From UBA9732 sp963606545 (GTDB lineage: Bacteria; Spirochaetota; Spirochaetia; Sphaerochaetales; Sphaerochaetaceae), in contig CAVCYP010000001.1 in assembly GCA_963606545.1 (NCBI GenBank), positions 1 to 64,000 on the forward strand: a stretch of DNA of 64,000 nt, in the 5' to 3' direction. Below, piece after piece: positions 33,580 to 43,723 of the stretch. How positions within the stretch are numbered: the stretch's first letter is position 1; each line of letters opens with the position of its first letter. Below the pieces are notes generated by a model. That model worked only from the letters and a program-made list of their open reading frames with translations. It was not told the DNA's origin and searched no databases. The position numbers and the translations under genes were made by a program.

Positions 33580-36422
33580 CAGTGCATCTGCCCCCAACTG
33601 GAGCCTGTTTCAAGACCCACCTTAAGAGGAATACTAAGCTTATAGGCATTTTCCATACAAGAACGCACCAAGGTTGTCATTTGATCTACTTCCTCAAGAG
33701 GCACTTCAAAAATCATTTCATCATGTACTTGGAGCAGCATCTTAGATTTCAAACCTTTTTCTTTGATAGTATTTGAAAGACTAATCATGGCAAGCTTCAT
33801 AATCTCAGCAGCAGTTCCCTGGATAATAGTATTAACAGCAATTCTTTCAGCACCCGCCAAAACCGCCTTGTTAGAGGACTTCATTTCCGGAATAAATCTG
33901 ACATGTCCCATGGCAGTTTTAACATAACCATCTTCTCTAGCTTGAACCTTAACTTGTTCAATAAAATTTTTCACCCCGCTGTACTCTTCAAAGTAAAGAT
34001 CAATGAATTTCTTGGCATCGGTTCTTGAGATTTTAAGGTCTTTTGATAGCCTAAAAGCGGACATTCCGTACATAATTCCAAAGTTTATTGTCTTAGCGGC
34101 CCTTCTTTGCTGAGAAGTAACCAGCTCAGGGAACACCTTAAAAATCTTGGCTGCGGTGGCCTTGTGAACATCTTCACCGGCAGTAAAAGCCCCCTTGAGA
34201 TTCTCATCCTCAGAGATATGGGCAAGCACCACAAGTTCAATCTGAGAGTAATCTGCAGACATCAAAGTGCAACCATTCTTTGGAACAAAAGCGGCTCTAA
34301 TCCTTCTTCCCTCTTCAGTTCTGATTGGAATATTTTGTAGGTTAGGATTCTTACTGGAAAGTCTTCCGGTGGCAGTACCAGTTTGGAAGAAAGAAGTATG
34401 AATACGTCCCGTTTGAGGATTAATCAAAGTAGGAAGAGTTACAACATAGGTGCTAAGCAACTTATTTAGCAGCCTGTAACGTAAAATCAAAGGAGGAACA
34501 GGATCCTCAGTTGAAGCAGAAAGCTCCTCTAGAACATCTGAATCAGTAGAAAAACCTGAGTGAGTTTTCCTGCCAGTAGGAAGATTCCTATCCACGAACA
34601 AAACTTCCTGTAATTGCTTTGGAGAATTAAGATTAAATTCTTTGCCACAGAGAGCAAAAATACTCTCCTGGACCTCAGAAATCTCTTTTTCAAGATCCGC
34701 TTTAAAAGTCTCAAGCCGGCTTGGATCTAAAAGAACCCCTTCAAGCTCCATATTGCAAAGAATCTCTACCAGAGGCATCTCCATGCTAAAGAAGGCCTCT
34801 TCAAGCCCACCCTTTTGGAGCATAGGCAATAAAGTCTCGTAAAGCCGCAAGGTAATATCACTATCTTCAGCTCCATAGCGGACAGCAGTATCCAACGCTA
34901 TGTCACTAAAGAGCTTTCCCTCAGGCACAACGTCTTCAAACTTAACAGTATCATAGTCCAAATACTTCTTGGCTAAATCATCTAGGTTATAACGAGAGGC
35001 AGAAGAATCCACCATCCAAGCCATAATCATGGTATCCGCAAAAGCAGTAACGCCCAAAACTCCCCAACGACGCAGAACTTTTAAATCATATTTTATATTC
35101 TGGCCAACCACCTTAAAGCGCACCAAATGCTTTGCCAAAACTGCTTTGGCCTCCTCATCTGAAACATAGCGCTGATTTTCAGCAACAAGGGCAACATAAT
35201 AGGCCTCCTTAGCTTTTGTAGCAAAAGAAAAGCCTACAGGGACCGCTTTCATGTCATCTTCACTGGTAGTTTCAAGGTCAAAAGCCACAATGCTACCGTC
35301 TGGAATTTCACTCAGAGCCTTTTCTAAGTCAGAAGCTGTAGTTATGGCTTTATAGGAACCTTTTTCTGAAGAATTATCTGGAATTTTTGGACCCTCAGAT
35401 AAAGGACCAGATAAAGGACCAGGCAAAGGCCCAAACAAAGGACCAAACAGAGATGGCTCATTATCTGAAGCTTCAACTTTTCCCTTACTCTTAGTTTTTG
35501 TGCTAGAAGTCTTAGGCTCAGAGCTCTTAATAAACCTAGAAGCACTTACTGCCAGCTTTTCAGCTCCAATCTCATTGAAAAGCTCAACCCCGCGAGCCCA
35601 GTCAATATCAGAAGTAGTATATTTTCCAAAGTCCTCAACGGTCATTGAGAACAGATCATCCTTTAGCGTAATCAAATCATGAGAAAGCTGTAAATGGTCC
35701 TTTGCTGCCTCAAGCTTGGCCTGTATTCCCTTGGACAAAAGTCCAAGGTTTTTATAGACCTCCTGAAGAGAACCATACTCTGAAAGCAGCTTAACGGCCC
35801 CTTTTTCGCCTATACCTGCTATTCCTGGGACATTGTCTGAGCTATCACCAAGGATTGTTAGGTAATCAATAATCTGTCCTGGACCAACTCCAAACAGCTC
35901 TTTAACTTCCTCATCACTGCAGAGCTTATACTCATGTTCTCCTTTTTTAGGAGGTCTTAGAGCACTCACTCCTGGGCGCACCAACTGAAGCAAATCCTTG
36001 TCTCCAGTAACCATGACAGCATCAATACTACAAGCCTGAGCGTTCCTACAGATGGTGGCAACAATGTCATCCGCCTCCATGCCCATCTGAGCATAGTGCG
36101 GGATTTTCATAGCATCCAAAATACGTTCAATTACGGGAATTTGTGCATGTAAATCTTCAGGCGTCTTGTCCCTGTTGGCCTTGTACTGGTCGTACATTTG
36201 GTGTCTGAACGTCTTGCCCTTTGAATCCATGGCAACAATCAAATAATCCGGATTGTACTGCCTAATTAACATCATAATAATGTTAAAAAAACCAAACACA
36301 GCGGATACATTGTTGCCATTCTTATCCTTTAGCGGATTAGTAATAAAAGCAAAATAAGACCTATAAATCTGGCCATACCCATCAACAATAAAAACACGTT
36401 TTTTCTGTGAATCTGAGCTCAT
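33579..36422 (-). CDS. polA: DNA polymerase I
   Basis: The 947 residues hold three domains: 5'-3' exonuclease (about 1-290: FIVDGYGQIYRSYFAF, GMEADDIVA, TGDKDLLQLV, GIAGIGEKGA), 3'-5' exonuclease (about 355-530) and polymerase (about 560-947: SADYSQIELVVLAHI, RRAAKTINFGIMYGMSA, QVHDEMIFEV). Proofreading residues look intact: FDLETT, VVGQNIKYDLKVL and YGAEDSDIT. The linker near residue 325-350 has a short GPL repeat. It repairs DNA and removes Okazaki primers. Confidence 0.96.
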   Translation of the reverse strand: MSSDSQKKRVFIVDGYGQIYRSYFAFITNPLKDKNGNNVSAVFGFFNIIMMLIRQYNPDYLIVAMDSKGKTFRHQMYDQYKANRDKTPEDLHAQIPVIERILDAMKIPHYAQMGMEADDIVATICRNAQACSIDAVMVTGDKDLLQLVRPGVSALRPPKKGEHEYKLCSDEEVKELFGVGPGQIIDYLTILGDSSDNVPGIAGIGEKGAVKLLSEYGSLQEVYKNLGLLSKGIQAKLEAAKDHLQLSHDLITLKDDLFSMTVEDFGKYTTSDIDWARGVELFNEIGAEKLAVSASRFIKSSEPKTSSTKTKSKGKVEASDNEPSLFGPLFGPLPGPLSGPLSEGPKIPDNSSEKGSYKAITTASDLEKALSEIPDGSIVAFDLETTSEDDMKAVPVGFSFATKAKEAYYVALVAENQRYVSDEEAKAVLAKHLVRFKVVGQNIKYDLKVLRRWGVLGVTAFADTMIMAWMVDSSASRYNLDDLAKKYLDYDTVKFEDVVPEGKLFSDIALDTAVRYGAEDSDITLRLYETLLPMLQKGGLEEAFFSMEMPLVEILCNMELEGVLLDPSRLETFKADLEKEISEVQESIFALCGKEFNLNSPKQLQEVLFVDRNLPTGRKTHSGFSTDSDVLEELSASTEDPVPPLILRYRLLNKLLSTYVVTLPTLINPQTGRIHTSFFQTGTATGRLSSKNPNLQNIPIRTEEGRRIRAAFVPKNGCTLMSADYSQIELVVLAHISEDENLKGAFTAGEDVHKATAAKIFKVFPELVTSQQRRAAKTINFGIMYGMSAFRLSKDLKISRTDAKKFIDLYFEEYSGVKNFIEQVKVQAREDGYVKTAMGHVRFIPEMKSSNKAVLAGAERIAVNTIIQGTAAEIMKLAMISLSNTIKEKGLKSKMLLQVHDEMIFEVPLEEVDQMTTLVRSCMENAYKLSIPLKVGLETGSSWGQMH

Positions 36423-36431
36423 ACAGGCCTC

Positions 36432-36668
36432 TTATAAGTTCTTATTGATGGTATCCTTAACTGCTTCACTTACAGTTTCAGAGACAGCCTCCTTGGCATC
36501 CTCAACCAATTCTTCAGCCTTTTTAGTCACCTCTGGGGAACTCTTAATACTTACCCCAAAAAGCCTTTCCGAGGTATCTGGCAGAAAGAAAAACACAACA
36601 AAAAAACTAATAACAGCTAGCAACATAGCCTTAAAAAAACCAGAAATCTTTCTACCACTTTTTGACAT
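36432..36668 (-). CDS. Small single-pass membrane protein
   Basis: A 78-residue protein from ATG 36668 (GTG two codons earlier is possible). One hydrophobic segment (about 12-30, AMLLAVISFFVVFFFLP) is followed by an amphipathic, Glu/Lys/Val-rich C-terminus (KAEELVEDAKEAVSETV). No family is recognised. It sits ten bases before polA and behind the exported protein, probably in one transcript. Confidence 0.5.
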   Translation of the reverse strand: MSKSGRKISGFFKAMLLAVISFFVVFFFLPDTSERLFGVSIKSSPEVTKKAEELVEDAKEAVSETVSEAVKDTINKNL

Positions 36669-36679
36669 AAACACCCCGT

Positions 36680-37279
36680 TTAAAATATTTTCATCTGAAT
36701 AGACAACGACACCTGACCATTCTTGATGCCCTCAGAACTTGGAAGAAGCGCTTTCCAATTGCTTTCATTTATAGAAAACTCAGTTGGAATAGTATAGGCA
36801 AAACCAATAGACATAACAGGACCAGTAAGAATATCCAACATTAATCTAATATTTATAGGCCCATCCTTTATTGCCTCAAGAAGGTTTTTACCGTTTGAAA
36901 TCTCAAGCTCATCAGCCTGCTTAGTCCTATTAGAATAAATGTAAGCTATTCTAGGCCCAGCAGTTATCCCCAACTTCACAACCTCAAACAGCTCTACAGA
37001 AACCCCAGCTGAAAGAATTCCAGCCAAGCGCAAGGTATCAGAATCCAAAACCGATATTTCTCCAACTCCATCCAGTTGAAAATGGCAGATATTCATCCTT
37101 CCCTCAAGACCTATACCAACGTTGTCAGTATCAAACTTAGTAGAATCTTTTGCCGTCTTATCTTGGGCATAACTCAAATTTGCACCAAAACCAATAGAAA
37201 AAACATCGTTAGAAAAAATTGGCATTAACACAATTAAAAATAAAAGAATAAAAACGAAACTCGCCTTGCTCTTTAACAT
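36680..37279 (-). CDS. Exported beta-barrel-like protein, paralogue of the 37.5 kb gene
   Basis: This 199-residue protein has a signal peptide (hydrophobic to about residue 22, cleavage near PIFS-ND). Alternating hydrophobic/polar strands with Gly and aromatic residues follow, and the protein ends in a hydrophobic strand closing with F (QVSLSIQMKIF), as in outer-membrane barrels. It shares layout with the 196-residue protein just upstream, including IPTEFSINESNWKALLP against LPTGVSIEENNWSEII. The function is unknown. Confidence 0.65.
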   Translation of the reverse strand: MLKSKASFVFILLFLIVLMPIFSNDVFSIGFGANLSYAQDKTAKDSTKFDTDNVGIGLEGRMNICHFQLDGVGEISVLDSDTLRLAGILSAGVSVELFEVVKLGITAGPRIAYIYSNRTKQADELEISNGKNLLEAIKDGPINIRLMLDILTGPVMSIGFAYTIPTEFSINESNWKALLPSSEGIKNGQVSLSIQMKIF

Positions 37280-37433
37280 TCAAGTTCACCTCAGTGTAAT
37301 TATATAGTAATTAATACAAATATTAAAACTGTTTTTTCGAAGGTATTCATACCGTAGACAAGGATGCAAGCGAGGGATAGTGCTCTTGTGCACAGTCCAA
37401 GCATACGACGCAGTATACGGCGTAAAGACCAAG

Positions 37434-37482
37434 AAAAAAGGCTGTAATCTTACTGGTTTTGCTAGCCAGCTTTATTACAGCC
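37434..37482 (-). terminator. Terminator after the 196-residue exported protein gene
   Basis: Outer arms 37440-37448 and 37474-37482 (GGCTGTAAT/ATTACAGCC) enclose an inner GCTGG/CCAG stem. On the minus strand they are followed by TTTTTTCTT. The flanking stretch 37280-37433 contains no gene; it holds a 17-base word shared with 61114-61130. Confidence 0.8.
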
Positions 37483-37530
37483 CCAATCTTCTCAACTAAA
37501 TTTTAAAAATTGCAGATTACTGAACGCACC

Positions 37531-38121
37531 TTACAGAAGTGCAAAACCAACGCTTACACCAATCTGTGCGGACTTCCAATTATCGCTAATTGTAGAAATA
37601 ATCTCTGACCAGTTATTCTCTTCAATGGAAACGCCAGTAGGAAGTGTTGCATAAGCACCAACTACAATTGGTCCAAGAAGAACATCTACGCCTGTGTAGA
37701 TATCAAAGCAAGCCTTCTTGAACTCATCAAAACTGTTTGCGTTACGACCAAAGGCAACAGCCTCAGTTTTTGTATCATAAGAATACTGATATCCAAGACC
37801 AGCCTTAATTCTAACAAACGCAATATCCACTGCAAGGTTTGCAGAAACAATACCGTTAATCATAACATCACCATCAGTATTCTTTGCAAAGAAGCCCTTA
37901 GCATTAACATCCACAAAAAGTACCTTAAGATCAACATCAGCACCAAACTTGAAGTCTTCCATCTTAAGTTCCTTAACATCAACCTTACCCTCAGTTGCTG
38001 CACCAAGTTCAGCCTTCTGATAAGCACCAGTTGCACCAACGGTAAGCCCTAAAAAATCTGTAGCAAAAACACATGCAGGAATCAATGCTGCAAGAATAAG
38101 AATAGTCAAAACCTTTTTCAT
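37531..38121 (-). CDS. Exported beta-barrel-like protein
   Basis: This 196-residue protein has a signal peptide (MKKVLTILILAALIPACVFA, cleavage before TDF). Strands with alternating polarity follow (LGLTVGATGAYQK, VDLKVLFVDVNAKGFF, IAFVRIKAGLGYQYSY, QIGVSVGFALL), typical of a small eight-strand-like outer-membrane barrel or a spirochaetal surface protein. It is paralogous to the next gene downstream. The function is unknown. It ends at a strong terminator, so it is expressed separately. Confidence 0.68.
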   Translation of the reverse strand: MKKVLTILILAALIPACVFATDFLGLTVGATGAYQKAELGAATEGKVDVKELKMEDFKFGADVDLKVLFVDVNAKGFFAKNTDGDVMINGIVSANLAVDIAFVRIKAGLGYQYSYDTKTEAVAFGRNANSFDEFKKACFDIYTGVDVLLGPIVVGAYATLPTGVSIEENNWSEIISTISDNWKSAQIGVSVGFALL

Positions 38122-38225
38122 TTACTTCTCCTGAAGAGGTCTAAAACCTCTCAAAAAAAATTATTTGCCATCCCTTGAGCCGGCAGAAGTATTAACAAAC
38201 AACGTTCGTTAAAGTTACAAATCAC

Positions 38226-40121
38226 TTAGAAATTTTGCTCTAGTTCGTCCTGCCAAGTCTTCACACAGGCATCACTAGGCATTCTCCAGTCGCCTCTTGG
38301 AGAAAGAGTTACAGAGCCAACCTTAGGGCCATCAGGCAAGCAAGAACGCTTAAATTGCTGAGAGAAGAACCTCTTATAAAAAACCTTAAGCCACTTTAAA
38401 ATCACCGTCTCACTAAATTGCTTATCAAAAGCATACTTGGCCAATCTATAAACCTTAGAAGGAGAGCTGCCCCACCTAAGTACATTGTAGATAAAGAAAT
38501 CGTGAAGCTCATACGGACCAACAAAGTCCTCAGTCTCTTGCTTCCCTGGAATTAACTCAGGACTAATAGGAGTATCCAAAATAGCGTACAAAGTTTCCGC
38601 CAAAACGCCATCCTCGGTGATTCTAGCAGTGTACTCTACCAGCTTTCGCACCAGCGTCTTAGGCACAGAAGCGTTAATCCCGTACATAGACATATGATCC
38701 CCGTTATAGGTTGCCCAGCCCAAAGCAAGCTCAGACAAATCCCCAGTACCAATGACCAAAGCCCCAACCTTATTTGCATAATCCATCAGCACCTGAGTTC
38801 TCTCACGCGCCTGCGAATTCTCATAAGTCACATCATAATTGCTTGAATCCTGCCCAATATCAGCAAAATGTTGCAGCACCGCCGCCGATATATCCACCGT
38901 CTTCACCGTACAGCCAAATCTCTCCGCCAAAATCACTGCGTTGCTTCTAGTCTTAGCCGTAGTCCCAAAACAAGGCATGGTAAGACAGTGAATATTCTCT
39001 CTAGATAGCCCCAGCAGGTCAAAACTTCTAGCAATAGCAATCAGCGCCAACGTGGAATCCAGCCCGCCAGAGACCCCCAAAACCGCCGTTTTAGAGCCCG
39101 TATGCGTCATTCTCTGCTTCAAAGCCAGCGCCTGAAGCGTCAAAATCTCCTCAAACCGCTTGTCCGCCTCAACTGGGTCCTCCGGAATAAACGGGTGGCT
39201 ATCCACCTTGCGTGTCAACGCCGTCTCCCCAATCTCAATATCAAACCCTATATACCGATACTCTTTATCATTAGTCGTAACAAAAGTATTTCTAATACGT
39301 CGTTCATGCTCAAGTCGCTGTAAATCCAGCTCAGTAATAAGTAGCTTATCCGGCTGCATGCTTTGACTTGCCAGACAGTTTCCATCCTCGCAAATCATGT
39401 TATTGCCAACAAATACCAAGTCCGTGGTGCTCTCGCCAGCACCAGCATCGGCATAAACGTAGCCACAAATAAGCCGAGCACTTTGACCAGAGACCAAGTT
39501 GTAGCGGTAATCGCTCTTTCCAGCCACTTCATCACTTGCACTCATGTTTGCAATAACAGTTGCGCCGTTGATGGCGTGATTTACGCTTGGAGGATTAGGA
39601 ACCCAGAGGTCTTCACAGACTTCACAGGCAAGTCTAAAGTACGGCACCTGATTGCAGGTAAAAATGAGCTTTCCACCCATGTAAACTTGATCATCCCCAA
39701 ACTCAATTAGCTCTTCATTGGGCAAAGCGGGGGTAAACCAACGCTGTTCATAAAACTCCTGATAGTTAGGAATATTGATTTTTGGAACAATGCCCAAAAC
39801 CTTGCCAGCAGAGGCAACAATGGCACAATTGTGCAGTTTACCCCTAAATTCTACTGGACATCCAAAAACTAGGACCATGTTTTTAGGAACATTAGAGGCA
39901 ACCCTTATTGCACAATCCTTGGCATTTTCCACCAAAGCCTGTTGAAAAAACAAATCTTGACAAGTATATCCCGTGATGCACAACTCAGGCAAAACCAGGA
40001 GATGAACTCCTTCTTCATGAGCCTTTCTTACTAAAGAAAGAATCTTCTCTGCATTGTATGCACAATCTGCAACTTTGATTGAAGGAGTTGCAACAGCAAC
40101 CTTTATGAAACCATGTCTCAT
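38226..40121 (-). CDS. nadE: Glutamine-dependent NAD+ synthetase
   Basis: The 631 residues form a two-domain enzyme that amidates nicotinic acid adenine dinucleotide to NAD+. The N-terminal nitrilase-type glutaminase domain (about 1-270) shows the Glu-Lys-Cys triad contexts LPELCITGYTC, PKINIPNYQEFYE and CEVCEDLWVPNPP. The synthetase domain (about 310-631) has the PP-loop GVSGGLDSTLAL and IGTGDLSELALGW. GGGAG precedes the ATG. A TATAAT promoter lies inside the terminator of the upstream operon. Confidence 0.95.
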   Translation of the reverse strand: MRHGFIKVAVATPSIKVADCAYNAEKILSLVRKAHEEGVHLLVLPELCITGYTCQDLFFQQALVENAKDCAIRVASNVPKNMVLVFGCPVEFRGKLHNCAIVASAGKVLGIVPKINIPNYQEFYEQRWFTPALPNEELIEFGDDQVYMGGKLIFTCNQVPYFRLACEVCEDLWVPNPPSVNHAINGATVIANMSASDEVAGKSDYRYNLVSGQSARLICGYVYADAGAGESTTDLVFVGNNMICEDGNCLASQSMQPDKLLITELDLQRLEHERRIRNTFVTTNDKEYRYIGFDIEIGETALTRKVDSHPFIPEDPVEADKRFEEILTLQALALKQRMTHTGSKTAVLGVSGGLDSTLALIAIARSFDLLGLSRENIHCLTMPCFGTTAKTRSNAVILAERFGCTVKTVDISAAVLQHFADIGQDSSNYDVTYENSQARERTQVLMDYANKVGALVIGTGDLSELALGWATYNGDHMSMYGINASVPKTLVRKLVEYTARITEDGVLAETLYAILDTPISPELIPGKQETEDFVGPYELHDFFIYNVLRWGSSPSKVYRLAKYAFDKQFSETVILKWLKVFYKRFFSQQFKRSCLPDGPKVGSVTLSPRGDWRMPSDACVKTWQDELEQNF

Positions 40122-40141
40122 GCTTTAATCTCCCAAGCAAT

Positions 40142-40191
40142 AAAAAAGCGGCCTGCTTATAAGCCCAAATGCATTATAAGACAAACCGCCC
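40142..40191 (-). terminator. Terminator of the kor-suc operon
   Basis: On the minus strand GGCGG ... CCGC arms and an internal TTATAA/TTATAA pairing are followed by TTTTTT. It lies about 30 bases after the sucD stop. Confidence 0.7.
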
Positions 40192-40201
40192 TAGCTGAAA
40201 A
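40173..40201 (-). promoter_or_regulatory. nadE promoter embedded in the upstream terminator
   Basis: TTTTCA (40201-40196), a 17-bp spacer and a perfect TATAAT (40178-40173) on the minus strand. The -10 is part of the terminator hairpin, so the nadE transcript would start in the loop region. Confidence 0.5.
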
Positions 40202-40218
40202 GAAAGATTTTGCCAGAC

Positions 40219-41118
40219 TTACATAAACTTGGCCAAATCCAAGCCTTTCTTTTGAACTGCAGCAACCAAAGCTTCTCCAATCTTATCTGGAGTCATCGCA
40301 ACTTCAACCCCAGCTTCCTGGAGGGCAGCAATCTTACCACTTGCGGTACCCTTGCCACCAGAAACAATAGCGCCGGCATGACCCATACGCTTTCCCGCAG
40401 GGGCACTTTGGCCGCCAATAAAGGCAGCAACCGGTTTTGTCATGCAGTTAGCAATGTAATTTGCAGCCTCTTCTTCTCCACTTCCACCAATCTCACCATT
40501 CATGACAACGGCGTAAGTGTCTGGATCCGCCTCAAAAGCCATAAGAGCATCAAGGAAGCTAGTACCCCTAATTGGGTCTCCTCCAATACCAATGACAGTA
40601 GACTGTCCAATACCTCTGTCTGAAAGCTGCTTTACCGCCTCATAAGTCAAAGTTCCTGACCTAGAGATAATACCAACATGGCCTGGTTTGTGAATATAAC
40701 CTGGCATGATACCAATCTTACACTCACCTGGAGTAATAATTCCTGGACAGTTGGGGCCAATAAGTCTTGTACCGGTTCCTTCAAGGTAATGCTTCACCAT
40801 AGCCATATCCATAATAGGAATACCCTCGGTGATACAAACCACCAGAGGAAGGCCAGCGTCCGCCGCTTCCAGAATAGAATCAGTAGCAAATTTGGGGGGA
40901 ACATAAATTACAGAAGCGTTAGCTCCAGTTTTTTCAACCGCTTCACGAACCGTGTCAAAAATTGGAACTCCATAAATTTCCTGACCGCCCTTTCCGGGAG
41001 TAACCCCACCAACAATCTTTGTACCGTACTCAAGCATCTGCTGAGTGTGGAAGGCTCCCTGTTTACCTGTAATGCCCTGAACAATAACCTTTGTATCTTT
41101 GTTTACAAGAATGCTCAT
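40219..41118 (-). CDS. sucD: Succinyl-CoA synthetase (succinate-CoA ligase), alpha subunit
   Basis: This 299-residue subunit binds CoA and carries the phospho-His. N-terminal Rossmann segment [58 protein letters not shown], and the GHAGAI histidine motif are visible. With SucC it converts succinyl-CoA, ADP or GDP and phosphate to succinate, CoA and nucleoside triphosphate. It directly abuts sucC and ends the operon. Confidence 0.95.
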   Translation of the reverse strand: MSILVNKDTKVIVQGITGKQGAFHTQQMLEYGTKIVGGVTPGKGGQEIYGVPIFDTVREAVEKTGANASVIYVPPKFATDSILEAADAGLPLVVCITEGIPIMDMAMVKHYLEGTGTRLIGPNCPGIITPGECKIGIMPGYIHKPGHVGIISRSGTLTYEAVKQLSDRGIGQSTVIGIGGDPIRGTSFLDALMAFEADPDTYAVVMNGEIGGSGEEEAANYIANCMTKPVAAFIGGQSAPAGKRMGHAGAIVSGGKGTASGKIAALQEAGVEVAMTPDKIGEALVAAVQKKGLDLAKFM

Positions 41119-42285
41119 TTAGTTCCTCCCAGCCTTGGCAGCTTCAACAGCTTTTCTGGCACCATCAGCCATATCAATGGCCGGAATTATAGACATACCC
41201 GAATTTTTTATTATCTCTTTGCCCAATTGGACATTCGTTCCTTCAAGTCTGACAACAATTGGAATCTTAATTCCAATCTCTTTTGCCGCCTCCACAACGC
41301 CCTGAGCAATTACATCGCACTTCATAATTCCACCAAAGATATTAATGAAAATTGACTTCACATTTGGGTCTGACAGCAGAATCTCAAAAGCCGCCTTAAC
41401 GCGTTCAGTTGTAGCACTACCACCTACATCTAAGAAGTTTGCTGGGCTTCCGCCAAAGCTCTTAATGATGTCCATTGTAGCCATTGCAAGGCCAGCACCG
41501 TTGACAAGACAGCCAATTTCCCCATCAAGGGAAACATAGTTCAAATCAAACTGAGATGCCTTATATTCCTTTGGATCTTCCTGCTCTACATCTCTGAGCT
41601 GTTGAATATCGGGATGGCGGAAAAGTGCGTTGTCGTCAAAGTTGACTTTGGCGTCTAGGCAAAGCAGGTGGCCGTCTGAGGTTTCCACCAGTGGATTGAT
41701 TTCAATCAAAGAGCAGTCTTTTTCTAGGTAGAGCTGGTAGAAGGCTTTAAGCATTGTGGTAAGCTCTTTTTGAAGGTCACCGGAAAGCCCCAAAGCCTTT
41801 GCAGCTTGGATTGCCTCGTAAGGTCTGAAACCCGAGAGCACGGAAAGTGGGATTTGAACAATGCGCTCTGGGTGAGTTTTTGCCGTCTCTTCAATCTCCA
41901 TGCCACCGTCTGCAGAGGCAACAATCACAAGACCAGCAGTCTCGCTACTTGTGGTGATGCTAAGGTAGAACTCACGCTTAACGTCAACTGCCTCAGAAAC
42001 CAAAATTTTGTGGACAATCTTGCCCTCTGGACCGGTCTGTCTAGTTACCAGTGTCATTCCAAACATCTTGGAAGCCACCTCTTTTGCCTCTTCAGGAGTT
42101 TTTACAAACTTAACACCACCGGCCTTGCCTCTTGCTCCGGAATGTACTTGAGCCTTCAAAACGCAAGGGCCATAATCCTTTGCAGCTGCAACAACTTCAT
42201 CTACACTTGTAGCCAACTTGCCACCAGGAACTGCTACGCCATAACTAGCTAAAAGTTCTTTAGCCTGATATTCGTGAATCTTCAC
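41119..42285 (-). CDS. sucC: Succinyl-CoA synthetase, beta subunit
   Basis: This 388-residue ATP-grasp subunit begins [19 protein letters not shown] and shows [55 protein letters not shown] and [13 protein letters not shown]. It binds the nucleotide and partners SucD. Its ATG overlaps the korC stop (ATGA), which ties it translationally to the ferredoxin oxidoreductase genes that supply succinyl-CoA. Confidence 0.95.
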   Translation of the reverse strand: MKIHEYQAKELLASYGVAVPGGKLATSVDEVVAAAKDYGPCVLKAQVHSGARGKAGGVKFVKTPEEAKEVASKMFGMTLVTRQTGPEGKIVHKILVSEAVDVKREFYLSITTSSETAGLVIVASADGGMEIEETAKTHPERIVQIPLSVLSGFRPYEAIQAAKALGLSGDLQKELTTMLKAFYQLYLEKDCSLIEINPLVETSDGHLLCLDAKVNFDDNALFRHPDIQQLRDVEQEDPKEYKASQFDLNYVSLDGEIGCLVNGAGLAMATMDIIKSFGGSPANFLDVGGSATTERVKAAFEILLSDPNVKSIFINIFGGIMKCDVIAQGVVEAAKEIGIKIPIVVRLEGTNVQLGKEIIKNSGMSIIPAIDMADGARKAVEAAKAGRN

Positions 42286-42860
42286 TTTGCAGCCTCCTGC
42301 TCAGACTTCTCAACTTCGTGCTTTTCAACAAGAGCAAAACCCTCTTCCAAAGCCTTTTCATTGAGAGCTTCAGTCCCTCTTGGAACGTGCATAAGAACTG
42401 CCTTTGCAACAGTTTTCTTAGTACCAATGCCCAAAAGTTTGCAAATGCATCCAACAGCAACAATGTTCGCTGTCTGCTGTTTGCCCACTTTTTTTCGCGC
42501 AGTTTCAAGAATTGGGGCACTGATTATCTTATTTGGGTCCAAATCTTCAGGCATCTCAAGAGAACTATCAATCAAAATCAAACAACCCTCTGCAAGATCC
42601 TTTTTGTAAGAGTCCAAAGCCTTCTGAGTCAAAGCCATGAGGAAGGTTGGCTTTTGAACCTTTGTAAAACCAATCTCTTCAGGAGAAATAACCACCTCAG
42701 CTTTACAGGAACCACCTCTGGCCTCCGGACCATAGGACTGGCTCTGAGCAACCTTCATTCCAGAAAGAAGAGCAGCTTCAGCAATAATTACAGAAGCCAA
42801 AATAACCCCCTGACCACCACTTCCGGCAAGTCTCACTTCCTGCTTAGTATCTTTATTCAT
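42282..42860 (-). CDS. korC: 2-oxoglutarate:ferredoxin oxidoreductase, gamma subunit
   Basis: This 192-residue gamma-type subunit (pyruvate/2-oxoacid ferredoxin oxidoreductase family) has RLAGSGGQGVILAS near the N-terminus, SQSYGPEARGGSCKAEVVIS and ANIVAVGCICKLLG. ATG 42860 is chosen, with AGGAG ten bases upstream inside the korB end. It completes the four-subunit enzyme. Confidence 0.9.
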   Translation of the reverse strand: MNKDTKQEVRLAGSGGQGVILASVIIAEAALLSGMKVAQSQSYGPEARGGSCKAEVVISPEEIGFTKVQKPTFLMALTQKALDSYKKDLAEGCLILIDSSLEMPEDLDPNKIISAPILETARKKVGKQQTANIVAVGCICKLLGIGTKKTVAKAVLMHVPRGTEALNEKALEEGFALVEKHEVEKSEQEAAK

Positions 42861-43722
42861 TGTTCTCTTTCTCCTCATAAAGGCGCTTAATCAACTGGTC
42901 ATAAGCATAAGTAAATTCAGTGTACTGAGTCTGATGCAAAAGGCCTAAAACCAACTTTCCCTTAAGCTCTTCCGCAGTCATTTTCTCAGCCTTTTCAATA
43001 GGAATCATGTTGTCTTTCTGCCACTTAAGCATATCAACAGCATTACCTTTCTTATTCTTTCTGCCATAATAAGTTGGACAAACAGAAGCAACATCAATAA
43101 TTGAAAAACCCTTATGCCTAATTCCCTCTTGAATAAGACTAATTGTCTGCTGAACATGATAAGCGCTACCGCGGGCGGCATAGGAGGCACCAGCACCATA
43201 GGCAAGACCAGCAATATCAAAAGGTCTATCCAAATTACCATATGGAGCGGTAGTTCCAAACTCATGTTTTGGAGTAGTTGGAGAATACTGACCACCAGTC
43301 ATACCATAAATATTGTTATTCATAACAACAACGGTAAGACCAATGTTTCTTCTAGCCGCATGAATCAAGTGGTTTCCACCAATTGCCGATATATCGCCAT
43401 CCCCAGCCAAAACAATAACCTCAAGGCTAGGATTTGCAAGCTTAATACCTGTAGCAAAAGCAATTGCACGGCCGTGGGTAGTATGAATAGTATTAAAATC
43501 CATATAACCGGCAGCACGAGAAGAACACCCAATACCAGAAACAATAATTGTGTTATTTCTGCTTAAGCCCAAGTTTTCAATAGCCTGCGCCACATCCCGC
43601 ATAATAATACCATTGCCACACCCCGGACACCAAATGTGAGGAAGATGCTCCGGTCTCATATATTTATATATAAGATTGGACATATTCTTGGTTTTTGGTC
43701 CAACATCACTTGTATTTACCAT
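42853..43722 (-). CDS. korB: 2-oxoglutarate:ferredoxin oxidoreductase, beta subunit
   Basis: The start is ATG 43722 with GGAGG upstream; earlier in-frame codons lie in korA. The 289-residue thiamine pyrophosphate subunit has HIWCPGCGNG, GIGCSSRAAGYMDF and the TPP/Mg motif GDGDISAIGGNHLIHAARRN followed by NNNIYGMTGGQYSPTTP. This beta subunit type is typical of 2-oxoglutarate (Kor) rather than pyruvate enzymes, and the downstream sucCD supports that reading. Confidence 0.92.
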   Translation of the reverse strand: MVNTSDVGPKTKNMSNLIYKYMRPEHLPHIWCPGCGNGIIMRDVAQAIENLGLSRNNTIIVSGIGCSSRAAGYMDFNTIHTTHGRAIAFATGIKLANPSLEVIVLAGDGDISAIGGNHLIHAARRNIGLTVVVMNNNIYGMTGGQYSPTTPKHEFGTTAPYGNLDRPFDIAGLAYGAGASYAARGSAYHVQQTISLIQEGIRHKGFSIIDVASVCPTYYGRKNKKGNAVDMLKWQKDNMIPIEKAEKMTAEELKGKLVLGLLHQTQYTEFTYAYDQLIKRLYEEKENNE

Positions 43723-43723
43723 C

